Shown in pieces: positions 26,016 to 36,933 of a stretch of DNA of 45,400 bases. How positions within the stretch are numbered: the first letter of the stretch is position 1; each line of letters starts with the position of its first letter. The stretch is from a candidate division TA06 bacterium SM23_40. GTDB lineage: Bacteria > LJUI01 > SM1-40. The translations under genes were made by a program, and so were the position numbers. Below the pieces are notes generated by a model, which saw nothing but the letters and a program-made list of their open reading frames with translations, did not search any database and was not told the DNA's origin. The stretch covers positions 1 to 45,400 of the forward strand of contig LJUI01000005.1 in the NCBI GenBank assembly GCA_001303705.1, given 5' to 3'.

Positions 26016-26798
26016 TCAGCTCGTCTCCGATACCTCGTTCGATTCAGCACCACTCGATCTACTGAGCTGATCCTCGGACTCTACGGCCCGGAGCAATTCA
26101 CGATCCTCGGGTGTGAGCTCAACTCGTTCAAGGAGATCCGGCCTCCTCCTAAGGGTCCGCCGGATCGCCTCCTTCCTTCTCCAACGTTCGATCTTTGCGT
26201 GATCGCCCGAGACGAGAACCTCTGGCACGCGCATCTCCTCGAACTCCTGCGGCCTGGTGTAGTGCGGAGCGTCGAGCAGACCACTCTGGAAAGAGTCTCG
26301 GGCCGCCGACTCGTAATCGCCGATTACCCCGGGCAGGAGCCGTACCACCGACTCCGCCACGACGAGCGCCGCGAGCTCGCCGCCCGAGAGCACATAGTCG
26401 CCCAGCGAAATTTCGTCTGTGATGAGCCCACGACGCACACGCTCATCCACACCTCTGTACCGGCCGCAGATCAGCGAAACGCGGTCCTCCTCCGCCAGGG
26501 CTGTGGCAATTCGTTGGTCATACGTCTTTCCCTGCGGCGAGAGCAGAACGATACGCCCGCTGTCGTCGTCACCGCGAACCTCCCGCACGGCGCGGAAGAT
26601 CGGATCCGGTTTGAGGATCATCCCCGGCCCGCCGCCGAACGGAGCATCATCGACCGAGCGGTGGCGATCGTCAGTGAACTCCCTGAGATCGACCACGTTT
26701 ATCCTGGCCGCTCCCTGTTCGCGGGCGATGCGGAGTGTCCCCACTTCAAGCACGGCCTCGATCAACTCGGGAAATATCGTGATAATGTCTATCGTCAC
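26016..26798 (-). CDS. trmD: tRNA (guanine-N1-)-methyltransferase TrmD
   Basis: Methylates G37 of tRNAs to prevent frameshifting. The start is GTG at 26798 (protein begins [14 protein letters not shown]), preceded by GGAG at 8 nt; the 51-residue N-terminal extension in the track reads through GC-rich spacer. 260 aa. SPOUT knot motifs are [43 protein letters not shown] and [19 protein letters not shown], with [16 protein letters not shown] after them. The last ~25 residues are an acidic/serine tail. It is followed by rplS after 43 bp and preceded by rimM, the standard order. Confidence 0.96.
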   Translation of the reverse strand: MTIDIITIFPELIEAVLEVGTLRIAREQGAARINVVDLREFTDDRHRSVDDAPFGGGPGMILKPDPIFRAVREVRGDDDSGRIVLLSPQGKTYDQRIATALAEEDRVSLICGRYRGVDERVRRGLITDEISLGDYVLSGGELAALVVAESVVRLLPGVIGDYESAARDSFQSGLLDAPHYTRPQEFEEMRVPEVLVSGDHAKIERWRRKEAIRRTLRRRPDLLERVELTPEDRELLRAVESEDQLSRSSGAESNEVSETS

Positions 26799-26806
26799 GC
26801 CTTCTT

Positions 26807-26836
26807 CTCCGGACCGCCACCCTCCGGACCGCCACC
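26807..26836. repeat. 15-bp direct duplication upstream of trmD
   Basis: CTCCGGACCGCCACC occurs twice in tandem on the plus strand in the rimM-trmD spacer. On the minus strand the copy nearer trmD supplies its GGAG ribosome binding site. Confidence 0.85.
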
Positions 26837-26907
26837 TCAGACCTTCGCCCATCCTCCGCCCTCGACCCGGTCTACCAATGCATCGGCACCCAGGCCCCGA
26901 CACCGGT

Positions 26908-27438
26908 TCAAGCCGGTTGTCCCTCCTCCTCGATGAGACCCGGCATCGCAACTATCTTCATTACGCCGGCTTTGACGTCGATCTCCCTCACGATCTCTTC
27001 GGTACCCGGAATGAGAATCTCCCCGCATGGTCCGCGGGCGACGTACACATCATTTGCTGGCCCTTGCCAGACATCTACGATCGTGCCGAGCTGCCTGCCA
27101 TCGAGTGCTTCTACTCGCAGTCCGATGATCTCGAAGATATAGTGCTGCCCGGGCGCCAACTCGACAAGGTTCTCTCGCGCAACGCATATGGTCCAACCGG
27201 CCAGCTCCTCTGCGCCTTCCCTCGAATCTACGCCCTCGATGCTGATGAGTATGCGCTCACCAGCCCGCCTGCAGTCCATGAGCCTGGCCTGACGGACCAG
27301 TCCCCTTCGCGACACCAGGTACACATCGAGCCGGCTGGCAAACCGTTCCGGGAAATCCGTCTCCGGAATGACCTGAACTTCGCCCCGCAGTCCGTGGGCC
27401 TTTGCGATACTTCCGATGACGACCAGCTCCTGCTCCAT
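26908..27438 (-). CDS. rimM: Ribosome maturation factor RimM
   Basis: Assists assembly of the 30S head by binding S19. 176 aa. [27 protein letters not shown] is the N-terminal RimM beta-barrel signature. [59 protein letters not shown] leads into the PRC-barrel, and [22 protein letters not shown] closes it. The ATG directly follows the khpA stop codon (27439) with no good ribosome binding site of its own, so it probably depends on reinitiation after khpA. Confidence 0.95.
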   Translation of the reverse strand: MEQELVVIGSIAKAHGLRGEVQVIPETDFPERFASRLDVYLVSRRGLVRQARLMDCRRAGERILISIEGVDSREGAEELAGWTICVARENLVELAPGQHYIFEIIGLRVEALDGRQLGTIVDVWQGPANDVYVARGPCGEILIPGTEEIVREIDVKAGVMKIVAMPGLIEEEGQPA

Positions 27439-27669
27439 CTACTCAAGTATCTCGAGCACGGCCCTCTTGCCTGCTTTCATCGCTGCCGCCGTGACGATCG
27501 TACGGATCGACTTCGCAGTCCTCCCTTCGCGACCGATGACCTTGCCCAGGTCGCCCGGCCCAACTCGCAGCTCGTACACTATCGTCTTTTCCCCGACCAC
27601 CTCAGTAACCACGACCTGTTCAGGATGATCGACGAGGGACCTGGCGATGTGTTCGATCAACTCCTTCAT
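27439..27669 (-). CDS. khpA: KH domain RNA-binding protein KhpA
   Basis: 76 aa single KH domain; the GxxG loop is in [15 protein letters not shown]. KhpA pairs with KhpB/Jag in several bacteria and binds many small RNAs and mRNAs. The position between rpsP and rimM is the usual one. AGGGGG lies 7 nt upstream of the ATG. Confidence 0.94.
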   Translation of the reverse strand: MKELIEHIARSLVDHPEQVVVTEVVGEKTIVYELRVGPGDLGKVIGREGRTAKSIRTIVTAAAMKAGKRAVLEILE

Positions 27670-27783
27670 GGGGAATCCCCCTCTGTCTCTCTGCGAACTC
27701 GCTCTCTCGCTGGATCGGAAGACATTCCGCCTCTAGAGGTGCCTCCAGATTCGGCATCACTCGTCTACGTGGGGTCCCTGTCC

Positions 27784-28194
27784 TCAGGTCTCAGCATCCT
27801 CGTCTTCGGCTGTCTCGAGCGACGGCTCCTCGCCGCCTTCAGCTGACTCGACCGGCATCTCCTCGCCACCCTCAGCTGACTCGACCGGCATCTCCTCGCC
27901 GCCTTCAGCTATCTCGACCGGCATCTCCTCCCCAGCCGCGGCTGATACACCACCTCCTCCCGCGCGATATCGGGCGATGAGCCGGGCCGCCGCCTGCGTA
28001 GGCTGTGCGCCTCGCTCCTCCCACAGGCGGACCTTCTCTTCATCGATCTCGAGCGCACCCTCAGAGCGAGGATCGTAGTATCCGACAATGTCGATGAACT
28101 TCCCGTCTCGAGGCATTCCCGAATCAGCTACCACAACTCTGTAAAAGGGTCGCTTCCTCGAACCCGTCCTACGCAACCGGATGCGTACTGACAC
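27784..28194 (-). CDS. rpsP: 30S ribosomal protein S16 with acidic repeat tail
   Basis: Residues 1-78 are a normal S16 ([65 protein letters not shown]). The protein continues to 136 aa with a GGGG linker, then four tandem 11-residue units of the form [11 protein letters not shown] (about residues 88-131) and an EDEDAET end. S16 is normally 80-100 aa, so the tail is an extension of about 50 strongly acidic residues. The start codon is GTG at 28194 with GGAGG 11 nt upstream. The tail is in frame and ends with a proper stop, so it is probably translated; its role is unknown. The core identity is certain. Confidence 0.96.
   Translation of the reverse strand: MSVRIRLRRTGSRKRPFYRVVVADSGMPRDGKFIDIVGYYDPRSEGALEIDEEKVRLWEERGAQPTQAAARLIARYRAGGGGVSAAAGEEMPVEIAEGGEEMPVESAEGGEEMPVESAEGGEEPSLETAEDEDAET
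27808..27939. repeat. Four tandem 33-bp units in the 3' end of rpsP
   Basis: Units start at 27808, 27841, 27874 and 27907. The two at 27841 and 27874 differ at only two positions, the outer ones are more diverged. 33 bp equals 11 codons, so copy-number change would keep the S16 frame. Confidence 0.9.
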
Positions 28195-28398
28195 TTGAAA
28201 TGAATCCTCCTTTCGCGCCTGTACTCTCGATCGTCAGACATCTCATGCCACGATTCCAACTCCGATCTTCTCTCATTAGCTCACGTGGCGCCGCGTGATC
28301 CCGTGATCCGCTGATATCCTCCTGCGTTCTATCTCTAGCTCCAGCTCTATGTCCAGAGACCATCTCAAGCAGAGAATAACCCATGAGTGCTTCTCTAT

Positions 28399-29724
28399 TC
28401 AACGACGAAATTCAGGCAACCCCGGCACCTTCAGCTTCCCCGTTGTCACGTCTTTCATGAGCTTGCGAGCCATCATGAACTGCTTCACTACGTTATTGAC
28501 ATCGTGGAGCGTGGTGCCGCTGCCTTTGGCGATCCGCTTCCGACGACTGCCGTCGAGAATCTCGGGACGCCTCCGCTCCTCCCGCGTCATCGAACAGACG
28601 ATGGCCTCGAAACGGTCGAGCGCCGCTTCGTCGACGACGGCCGACTTCAGCATCTTTCTATCGACACCCGGAACCATCTGCAGAACCTGATCCAGGGGCG
28701 CAATGCGGCGCATCTGGCGAAGCTGATCGAGGAAATCATCCAACGTGAACTCTTCTTTTCTGAGCTTCGCCTCGAGCCGTTCTGCCTCCTTCTGGTCGAT
28801 GACGGCCTCTGCCTTCTCGACGAGACTGACTACATCACCCAGGCCGAGGATGCGTGAGGCCATCCTTTCGGGGATGAACTCCTCCAGGTCGCCCACCTTC
28901 TCGCCCACACCGACGAACTTGATCGGCCTCCCCGTCACCGCTCTGATCGACAGCGCCGCGCCACCGCGCGCGTCGCCATCGAGCTTGGTGAGGATGACTC
29001 CATCTATTCCGAGACGATCATCGAATTCCTTGGCGACTTGAACGGCATCCTGGCCCGTCATGCCATCAGCAACCAGGCAGATCTCTGTTGGATGAACCGC
29101 ATCCTTCATCCGCGCCAGCTCATCCATCAACTCGTCATCTATGTGGAGCCTGCCGCCGGTATCGAGAATGAGGAGATCCCGCCCCTGCTCGCGTGCGCCC
29201 TTCACGGCGGAGGCCGCAACCTCCACTGCGTCAGTGCCATCTCCGAAGAAGACCGGGGCAGGAACCTGATCGGCCACGATCGCGAGCTGCTCCCTGGCAG
29301 CCGGCCTTCTCGTATCGCATGCCACCAACAGCGGGCGCTTGCCGGCCTTTTTCAGACGGTGCGCGAGCTTGGCGGCCAGCGTGGTCTTCCCACACCCCTG
29401 CAGGCCGACCAACATGATCACAGTCGGAGGACTGGCGGCGAATCCGATCCGTTCCCCCTCTCCCCCGAGCAACGAGACGAGTTCATCATGGACGATCTTG
29501 ATAACTTGGTACCCAGGGGAAACACTCTTGGTCACACGCTCGCCGACCGCCTCCGACTGAACCGAGTCGATGAAGTCCTTCACCACCCGGTAGTTGACAT
29601 CGGCCTCGAGCAACGCGATCCTGATCTCCCGCATCGCAGCGCGCACGTCTTTCTCGGAGAGCCGCCCGTACCCGCGGAGCCTTCGGAAGACGTCGCCAAG
29701 CTTCTCTGTCAGATCATCGAACAT
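28399..29724 (-). CDS. ffh: Signal recognition particle protein Ffh
   Basis: SRP54 GTPase that targets nascent membrane and secreted proteins. 441 aa. It has an N domain (MFDDLTEKLGDVFRRLRGYGRLSEKDV, EADVNYRVVKDF) and a G domain with GLQGCGKTT (~107-115), DTRRPAAREQL, LDTGGRLHIDDELM (~187-200) and LTKLDGDARGGAALS. GVGEKVGDLEEFIPERMASRILGLGD leads into the M domain, ending with the RNA-binding helix region SGTTLHDVNNVVKQFMMARKLMK. The G3 motif reads DTGGR where DTAGR is usual. A likely promoter lies 50-80 bp upstream, making ffh the first gene of the ffh-rpsP-khpA-rimM-trmD-rplS-rnhB-yraN run. The 204 bp ffh-rpsP gap shows nothing specific. Confidence 0.97.
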   Translation of the reverse strand: MFDDLTEKLGDVFRRLRGYGRLSEKDVRAAMREIRIALLEADVNYRVVKDFIDSVQSEAVGERVTKSVSPGYQVIKIVHDELVSLLGGEGERIGFAASPPTVIMLVGLQGCGKTTLAAKLAHRLKKAGKRPLLVACDTRRPAAREQLAIVADQVPAPVFFGDGTDAVEVAASAVKGAREQGRDLLILDTGGRLHIDDELMDELARMKDAVHPTEICLVADGMTGQDAVQVAKEFDDRLGIDGVILTKLDGDARGGAALSIRAVTGRPIKFVGVGEKVGDLEEFIPERMASRILGLGDVVSLVEKAEAVIDQKEAERLEAKLRKEEFTLDDFLDQLRQMRRIAPLDQVLQMVPGVDRKMLKSAVVDEAALDRFEAIVCSMTREERRRPEILDGSRRKRIAKGSGTTLHDVNNVVKQFMMARKLMKDVTTGKLKVPGLPEFRR

Positions 29725-29775
29725 GCCTCATTCCGTCCCCGGATCCTCTGCAAACACTCTCCCGAGAGGCCTCCC

Positions 29776-29804
29776 ATCTTATCTCCTACCAATAAAAAAC
29801 GCAA
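29776..29804 (-). promoter_or_regulatory. Candidate sigma-70-type promoter upstream of ffh
   Basis: On the minus strand TTGCGT (29804-29799) and TAAGAT (29781-29776) are separated by exactly 17 bp, with a T-rich spacer in an otherwise GC-rich region, about 50 bp before the ffh ATG. It lies in the 103 bp gap that breaks the coupled run from PASTA/rsmB. The match to consensus is moderate. Confidence 0.4.
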
Positions 29805-29827
29805 GCGCCAAAAGACCTAACGCAGCT

Positions 29828-30580
29828 CTACAGGCCGCCACGCGATGCGACAGCTAGTTCGACGGTATCTCCCTCGGATACTCTCGATCCAGCCTGCGGC
29901 ACCTGCATGAGCACGATGCCTTCGGGCTCCGATGGCCTGAACACATAGCGTACATCACCGAGCACGAGCTTCTGTTCCAGGATGACCACCTGGGCTTGGG
30001 CGAGAGTAACACCTATCAACTCCGGCATCTCGAACAGGAATTCCTCTTCGAATCTGACACGCAGAAGAATGCTGCTTCCACGGGGCAGTATCTCTCCTCC
30101 GGCCGGGTCCGATGATACGACATGGCCCACCGGTACCTCGCCAGAGGCGACGCTATCTACTCGACCGACGCTCAATCCCGCCCTCACCAGGACGGTCTTT
30201 GCGAGCTTGAGCTCTACCCCATCGAGGTGGGGCACCTCCACCATCTCCGGCCCACGACTGAGGATCAACGCGACCGTCCGACCCTTCTTCACAAGCGTGG
30301 CCGGCAACGGATCCTGTGCCGCAACGAAGCCCTCGGGAACATTCGAGTCGAACCGCTCCCCTTCCACGATCCCTGACAGTCCCTCCTCCTCAAGCGTGGC
30401 CGTCGCCTGACTGCGACTCAGCCCGACGACGTTCGGCACCTCAACCTCCTCTCCCAGGCCCACGACACGAGGCATGATGAAGTAGTTGAACAGCAGGAGC
30501 CCGAAGATAAAGGAGGATATTGCAACGATACCTGCGATGACGACGCGCTTTGTCCATCTTCCGAGGTCGCTCACCATCAT
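29828..30580 (-). CDS. Membrane-anchored protein with three PASTA domains
   Basis: 250 aa. One N-terminal helix (VVIAGIVAISSFIFGLLLFNYFIM, about residues 13-36) is followed by three PASTA units beginning VEVPNVVGLSRSQATATLEEEGL, VEVPHLDGVELKLAKTVLVRAGL and FEMPELIGVTLAQAQVVILEQKL. PASTA domains bind peptidoglycan fragments, usually as the outer part of Ser/Thr kinases or PBPs; here there is no kinase or transpeptidase. The start lies in ATGATGGTG directly after a GAGG: the first ATG overlaps the rsmB stop (ATGA), while the GTG at 30574 has the best spacing. Position downstream of rsmB is common in FCB-type genomes. Confidence 0.9.
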   Translation of the reverse strand: MMVSDLGRWTKRVVIAGIVAISSFIFGLLLFNYFIMPRVVGLGEEVEVPNVVGLSRSQATATLEEEGLSGIVEGERFDSNVPEGFVAAQDPLPATLVKKGRTVALILSRGPEMVEVPHLDGVELKLAKTVLVRAGLSVGRVDSVASGEVPVGHVVSSDPAGGEILPRGSSILLRVRFEEEFLFEMPELIGVTLAQAQVVILEQKLVLGDVRYVFRPSEPEGIVLMQVPQAGSRVSEGDTVELAVASRGGL

Positions 30581-31962
30581 CCTCGACTGGTTGGTGTGCA
30601 GCCGATCTCCCTGGTCGTCGCCACTCGCCTCAAGCGTGCGGCGAAGCTGCCATCGAGATCGTGCACATGCGGGAACGTACGGACATATCCGCTCTCATCC
30701 ACAAGCTCGTGGTGGACGAACGGGGAGGCATCCTCTCGCACGAATTGCGCGTGCTTCGCGAGAAACTGCTCGACGACCTCCTCGTTCTCTTCCGATTCGA
30801 GAGTACAGGTACTGTAGACTATCACACCCCCTGGCCGGACAAGTCGAGCCGCATTCTCGAGGAGTGCCCTCTGAGTCCTGACGAGGTCGGCGATGTCACC
30901 CGGCCTGAGCCGCCATCGCATGTCGGCCCTTCTCCGGAGTACGCCTGTTCCAGAGCAAGGTGCATCGACCAGCACCCGGTCAGCCGTGCGGACTGCGAAT
31001 TCCTTCCCGTCGGCGACGACCGGAGCGACTCCCCTGAGCGCCAGCCTCGTCAGGTTCTCCGCGACCCGCCTCAACCGTATCTCCCGCACATCAGCCGCAA
31101 TAACAAATGCCTCACAGTCCGTCCGTTCGGCGATGTGCCCTGCCTTCCCCCCGGGAGCACAACAGAGATCGATCACTGTCTCGCCCGGCTGCGGGTCGAG
31201 AAGCAGGATCACAACCATCGCGCTCTCATCCTGCACCTGGAAGAGACCGCGACCGAACGCTTCGATACTTCCGAGATCGACGTGTCCGCTGAGGCGGAGG
31301 GCTTCCTCGACATAGCGGCCGGCCTCGCAACCGATGCCCAGGGCCCGGAGCTCATCGGCCAGGGCCTCGGTACTCGTGCGTGTGCGATTGACCCGCACCA
31401 CGAACGGAGGGGGCCTGTTCGCCGCCTCGCAGAGCGCGCGGGTTGCGTCCTCTCCCCAACGCTCCACCCACCGCTGGACAAGCCACCTGGGATGCGAACA
31501 GCGGATCGCCAGACGCTCAACCTCATCAGCACCCTCGGGAAACAGAGGAAATTCATCGCGCCTCTCAGCGACCCGACGGAGCACGGCATTCACAAGACCG
31601 GCAGTCCCGACATGGCCATAACGCTTGGCGAGGTTCACGGACTCATCGATCGCGGCGAAGTCCGGGATTCGGTTGAGAAAGAGTATCTGGTATGCGCCCA
31701 GCCGAAGGATGTTCCTAATCATCCCCGGCAGGGACTGAAGATCGCGCGTGAGGAGCGAACTGAGTGCCCCGTCGATGTACCCGCGCCAGCGGAGTGTCCC
31801 GTATGTCAGCTCTCGTGCGAGACTGCGGTTCTCCCTCGACAATCGATGTTTGCCGAGCCGCCCATCGAGTGCCTCCTTTGCAAACGCCTCTGTCCGCTCT
31901 ACTCGTTCCAGCACGACAAGCGCAATCTCCCGCGGATCTCGAGTATCTCTCATGTTGCCCAT
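30577..31962 (-). CDS. rsmB: 16S rRNA (cytosine-967-C5)-methyltransferase RsmB
   Basis: Makes m5C967 in 16S rRNA. Chosen start ATG 31962 (MGNMRDTRDPREIALVVLERVE, 461 aa); ATG 31953 is equally possible, and neither has a clear ribosome binding site. The track start at 32076 is a shadow frame. An N-terminal NusB-like RNA-binding domain (EIALVVLERVERTEAFAKEAL, ELTYGTLRWRGYID) is followed by the Rossmann methyltransferase with LFQVQDESAMVVILLLDPQPGETVIDLCCAPGGKAGHIAE, VLVDAPCSGTGVLRRRADMRWR (catalytic PCS cysteine) and VYSTCTLESEENEEVVEQFL (second catalytic TC cysteine). Its first ~80 codons lie inside the ORF of the upstream methyltransferase in another frame. Confidence 0.94.
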   Translation of the reverse strand: MGNMRDTRDPREIALVVLERVERTEAFAKEALDGRLGKHRLSRENRSLARELTYGTLRWRGYIDGALSSLLTRDLQSLPGMIRNILRLGAYQILFLNRIPDFAAIDESVNLAKRYGHVGTAGLVNAVLRRVAERRDEFPLFPEGADEVERLAIRCSHPRWLVQRWVERWGEDATRALCEAANRPPPFVVRVNRTRTSTEALADELRALGIGCEAGRYVEEALRLSGHVDLGSIEAFGRGLFQVQDESAMVVILLLDPQPGETVIDLCCAPGGKAGHIAERTDCEAFVIAADVREIRLRRVAENLTRLALRGVAPVVADGKEFAVRTADRVLVDAPCSGTGVLRRRADMRWRLRPGDIADLVRTQRALLENAARLVRPGGVIVYSTCTLESEENEEVVEQFLAKHAQFVREDASPFVHHELVDESGYVRTFPHVHDLDGSFAARLRRVATTREIGCTPTSRG

Positions 31963-32587
31963 ACAGTATGTACGATCCCTCGATGCCGTCGATCGTTTTC
32001 CACCGCGACCGGACGCCATGGGCCAGCAGCACTGCCGCGAACTCCTCCGGCGAATGTAGATAAACGTTCCTCCCACTCACCGCTTCGAGAAGGCGCCTGT
32101 GGATATGGCTGAATGCTGCCTTTCGATAGGTCGTGATTACACACCGCCCCCCCTCCTGGAGCATCCCGGCCAGATGCGTCACACTTTCACGGAGCGGGAA
32201 GAAGAGCCAGCTGTTGACGCTCAGGACGAGATCATAGCAACCCTTCGCCTCCCAGAAATCGTGCTCGCGAAAAAAGAGATTGTCACGACCCCGGCGTCGC
32301 GTCGCGAATCGAATCATCTCCCCAGATCTGTCGATCGCCTCCCAGCGTGCATGGGGGAATCTCTCAGCGAGCGATCCTGCGAGCCAACCGGTCCCGCATC
32401 CGACTTCGAGGCAGCGCGCACCCCGGAGTGAACCTGCATCGAGCACACTCAACACAGCAGCGTACGTCTTTCCCCTCCAGAGCGCGAGGGGGGAGAGCGC
32501 GAAAGCCAGTTCATAGATCGCAGGCGAAAGGCTGTAGATGTCTCTCTCGTCAGCCAAATCTCTCACCGACCCGCGGATGGTAACCAT
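31715..32587 (-). CDS. Class I SAM-dependent methyltransferase, frame running into rsmB
   Basis: The SAM core is ARCLEVGCGTGWLAGSLAERFP, WEAIDRSGEMIRFATRR, FREHDFWEAKGCYDLVLSVNSWLFFPLRESV and LQEGGRCVITTYRKAAF. The fold naturally ends near IEGSYILYGQ (plus ~31965). From there the frame continues about 82 codons across the rsmB start with a composition typical of a shadow frame (Arg/Ser/Cys-rich, no fold). Either the native stop was lost or the genes truly overlap by about 248 nt. The 5' end overlaps fmt: possible starts are TTG 32599, ATG 32587 or GTG 32566, none with a good ribosome binding site. Substrate is unknown; neighbours suggest rRNA, tRNA or protein modification but do not prove it. 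Confidence 0.75.
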   Translation of the reverse strand: MVTIRGSVRDLADERDIYSLSPAIYELAFALSPLALWRGKTYAAVLSVLDAGSLRGARCLEVGCGTGWLAGSLAERFPHARWEAIDRSGEMIRFATRRRGRDNLFFREHDFWEAKGCYDLVLSVNSWLFFPLRESVTHLAGMLQEGGRCVITTYRKAAFSHIHRRLLEAVSGRNVYLHSPEEFAAVLLAHGVRSRWKTIDGIEGSYILYGQHERYSRSAGDCACRAGTSRADRGVCKGGTRWAARQTSIVEGEPQSRTRADIRDTPLARVHRRGTQFAPHARSSVPAGDD

Positions 32588-33485
32588 TGATGAAATCAAG
32601 CATACTCATTGGCCGTCGCCCTGCGGGCTGCACTTCCTCGATAGCCACATTCCCCTGGCCGGTCGCAACGACGAGTGTGCCGTCCTTCCCCACCTCGATG
32701 ACGGTCCCGGGTCCCGTCTCCCCGGCCCCACCACCGAGCACCCGAGCACGGAGCACCTTCAGGCCGCGGCCGCGGAATTCCGCATCTGCCCCCGGATCGG
32801 GCGCAAACGCCCGCACGCGGTTGATGACAGCCGTGCCAGCATCTGACCAGTCGATACGCCGCTCTTCCGGCTTGAACTTGGGTGCGTACGTTGCATCCTC
32901 ATAATCCTGAGCCGTCCGAGTGGCCTCATTCCGCTCAATCGCATCGACGGTCTCAAGCAGCACTTCCGAGCCGACAGCCGCAAGCCTCTCCGAGAGCTCG
33001 CCAAAGGTCTCGAACTCCGCAATCCTGACTGTACGCTGGAGTATAATGTCCCCGGCATCCATTTTATCCGACACGAAGATCGTGGTGACTCCTGTCTCCT
33101 TCTCCCCCGCGTAGATGGCCCAGCGAATCGGATCTGCTCCGCGGAACTTCGGCAGGAGCGATGGGTGGACGTTGATGCACCCGTACGGGAAGAGAGACCT
33201 GAGCGCACGTTTGAGGAACTGGCCGTATGCAACGACGACACCCAGATCGGCATTCGCCTCTTCGATTCTACCGCGCACCTCCTCGGCATTCGGATCCTCC
33301 GGCTGCATCACGGGAATCCCGCTCGATTCAGCCGCCTCCTTCACCGGGGGCGCTCCGACCCGCCGCCCTCTCCCTCTCGGCCTGTCGGGCTGCGTCACGA
33401 CGAGCACCACAGAGTGGCGCGATTGAGCGAGGCGTTTCAGGGAGGGCAAGGCAAACGCCGGGCTACCCATGAAGACGATGCGCAT
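32550..33485 (-). CDS. fmt: Methionyl-tRNA formyltransferase
   Basis: Formylates initiator Met-tRNA using 10-formyl-THF, which the fhs product elsewhere in the window can supply. 311 aa, ATG 33485 with AAGGA 7 nt upstream. N-terminal formyltransferase domain: MRIVFMGSPAFALPSLKRL, VTQPDRPRGRGRRVGAPPVKEAA, VVVAYGQFLKR, INVHPSLLPKFRGADPIRWAI (catalytic H-P-S-L-L) and MDAGDIILQ. The C-terminal tRNA-binding barrel begins near YAPKFKPEERRIDWSDAG. It starts 3 bp after def, the usual def-fmt pair. Confidence 0.97.
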   Translation of the reverse strand: MRIVFMGSPAFALPSLKRLAQSRHSVVLVVTQPDRPRGRGRRVGAPPVKEAAESSGIPVMQPEDPNAEEVRGRIEEANADLGVVVAYGQFLKRALRSLFPYGCINVHPSLLPKFRGADPIRWAIYAGEKETGVTTIFVSDKMDAGDIILQRTVRIAEFETFGELSERLAAVGSEVLLETVDAIERNEATRTAQDYEDATYAPKFKPEERRIDWSDAGTAVINRVRAFAPDPGADAEFRGRGLKVLRARVLGGGAGETGPGTVIEVGKDGTLVVATGQGNVAIEEVQPAGRRPMSMLDFINGYHPRVGERFG

Positions 33486-33488
33486 CGC

Positions 33489-33998
33489 TCATTCCTTCTT
33501 GCGTGCGATCTCCCGAAGCTTTCCGCGCAGGAGTTCGCGCTGGCCCGGCTTGAGGTGATCGATGAACAGGACCCCGTTCAGATGATCGATCTCGTGGAGA
33601 AATGCCCGCGCCAGAATACTCGTGGCCTCGAGCGTGATCTCCTTGCCGTCCAGGTCGATTCCTCTGATCACGACCCTCGCCGGTCTCACCAGCTCCTGCG
33701 ACAGTCCAGGGATGGAAAGACACCCCTCCTCTCTACGGAGTTCTCCCGCCACCTCGACGATCCGTGGATTGATGACGACAAATGGCTTCTCTTCCATCCC
33801 CAGAGGCGTCGGATCTATGACGAAGAGCGAAGGGAGCTCCCCCACCTGTGTCGCAGCGAGCCCGATCCCGCCGGCATTGCGGACTGTCTCGATCATATTC
33901 TGCGAGAGACGTACGATCATCTGATCGATATCAGTAACCTCATGCGCCCGCTTCCGCAGTACGGGATCGCCATATGTCCGTATCGACAGAAGGGCCAT
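33489..33998 (-). CDS. def: Peptide deformylase
   Basis: Fe/Zn hydrolase that removes the N-formyl group from new proteins. The start is set at ATG 33998 (MALLSIRTYGDPVLRKRA, 169 aa) with GAGG/GGGGAG just upstream; the track adds 17 residues. All three motifs are intact: GIGLAATQVG (~44-53), EGCLSIPG (~91-98, metal cysteine C93) and HEIDHLNG (~135-142, metal histidines and catalytic glutamate). It ends 3 bp before fmt. Confidence 0.97.
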   Translation of the reverse strand: MALLSIRTYGDPVLRKRAHEVTDIDQMIVRLSQNMIETVRNAGGIGLAATQVGELPSLFVIDPTPLGMEEKPFVVINPRIVEVAGELRREEGCLSIPGLSQELVRPARVVIRGIDLDGKEITLEATSILARAFLHEIDHLNGVLFIDHLKPGQRELLRGKLREIARKKE

Positions 33999-34014
33999 GA
34001 CTCCCCTCACCAGT

Positions 34015-36704
<2,690 letters not shown>

Positions 36705-36708
<4 letters not shown>

Positions 36709-36926
36709 CGTCCCAGCAGGAGGTTGATGATTATCGTAAGGACGATCGATGCAAGCAGACATGTCGCCAACGGGAAATATATCTGGACGCCTCGCCGTTC
36801 GGAATAGATATCGCCGGGGAGATGGCCAACCAGCGGTGAACGGCCGAGCAACCAGACGACGCCACTCATCAACAGGAAGAGGATTCCCAGGGCCGCGAGG
36901 ACCTTCACCATGAGATCGATGCGCAC
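36705..36926 (-). CDS. DUF2905 family small membrane protein
   Basis: 73 aa with two helices (VKVLAALGILFLLMSGVVWLLG and YFPLATCLLASIVLTIIINLLL) separated by GHLPGDIYSERRGVQIYFPL, the invariant LPGDI-YFPLAT pattern of DUF2905. Function is unknown; the family often lies beside ruvB/queA, as here. GTG 36926 has GGGGGAG 11 nt upstream; ATG 36911 is the alternative. The 149 aa ORF in the track is an overextension over queH. Confidence 0.88.
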
Positions 36927-36933
36927 GTGTACG

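Noticed and set aside
26419-27846. 475 aa plus-strand ORF
   Set aside because: It is antisense to trmD, rimM and khpA, all of which are well conserved; it has no family features.
30550-32112. 520 aa plus-strand ORF
   Set aside because: It is antisense to rsmB and shows no domain.
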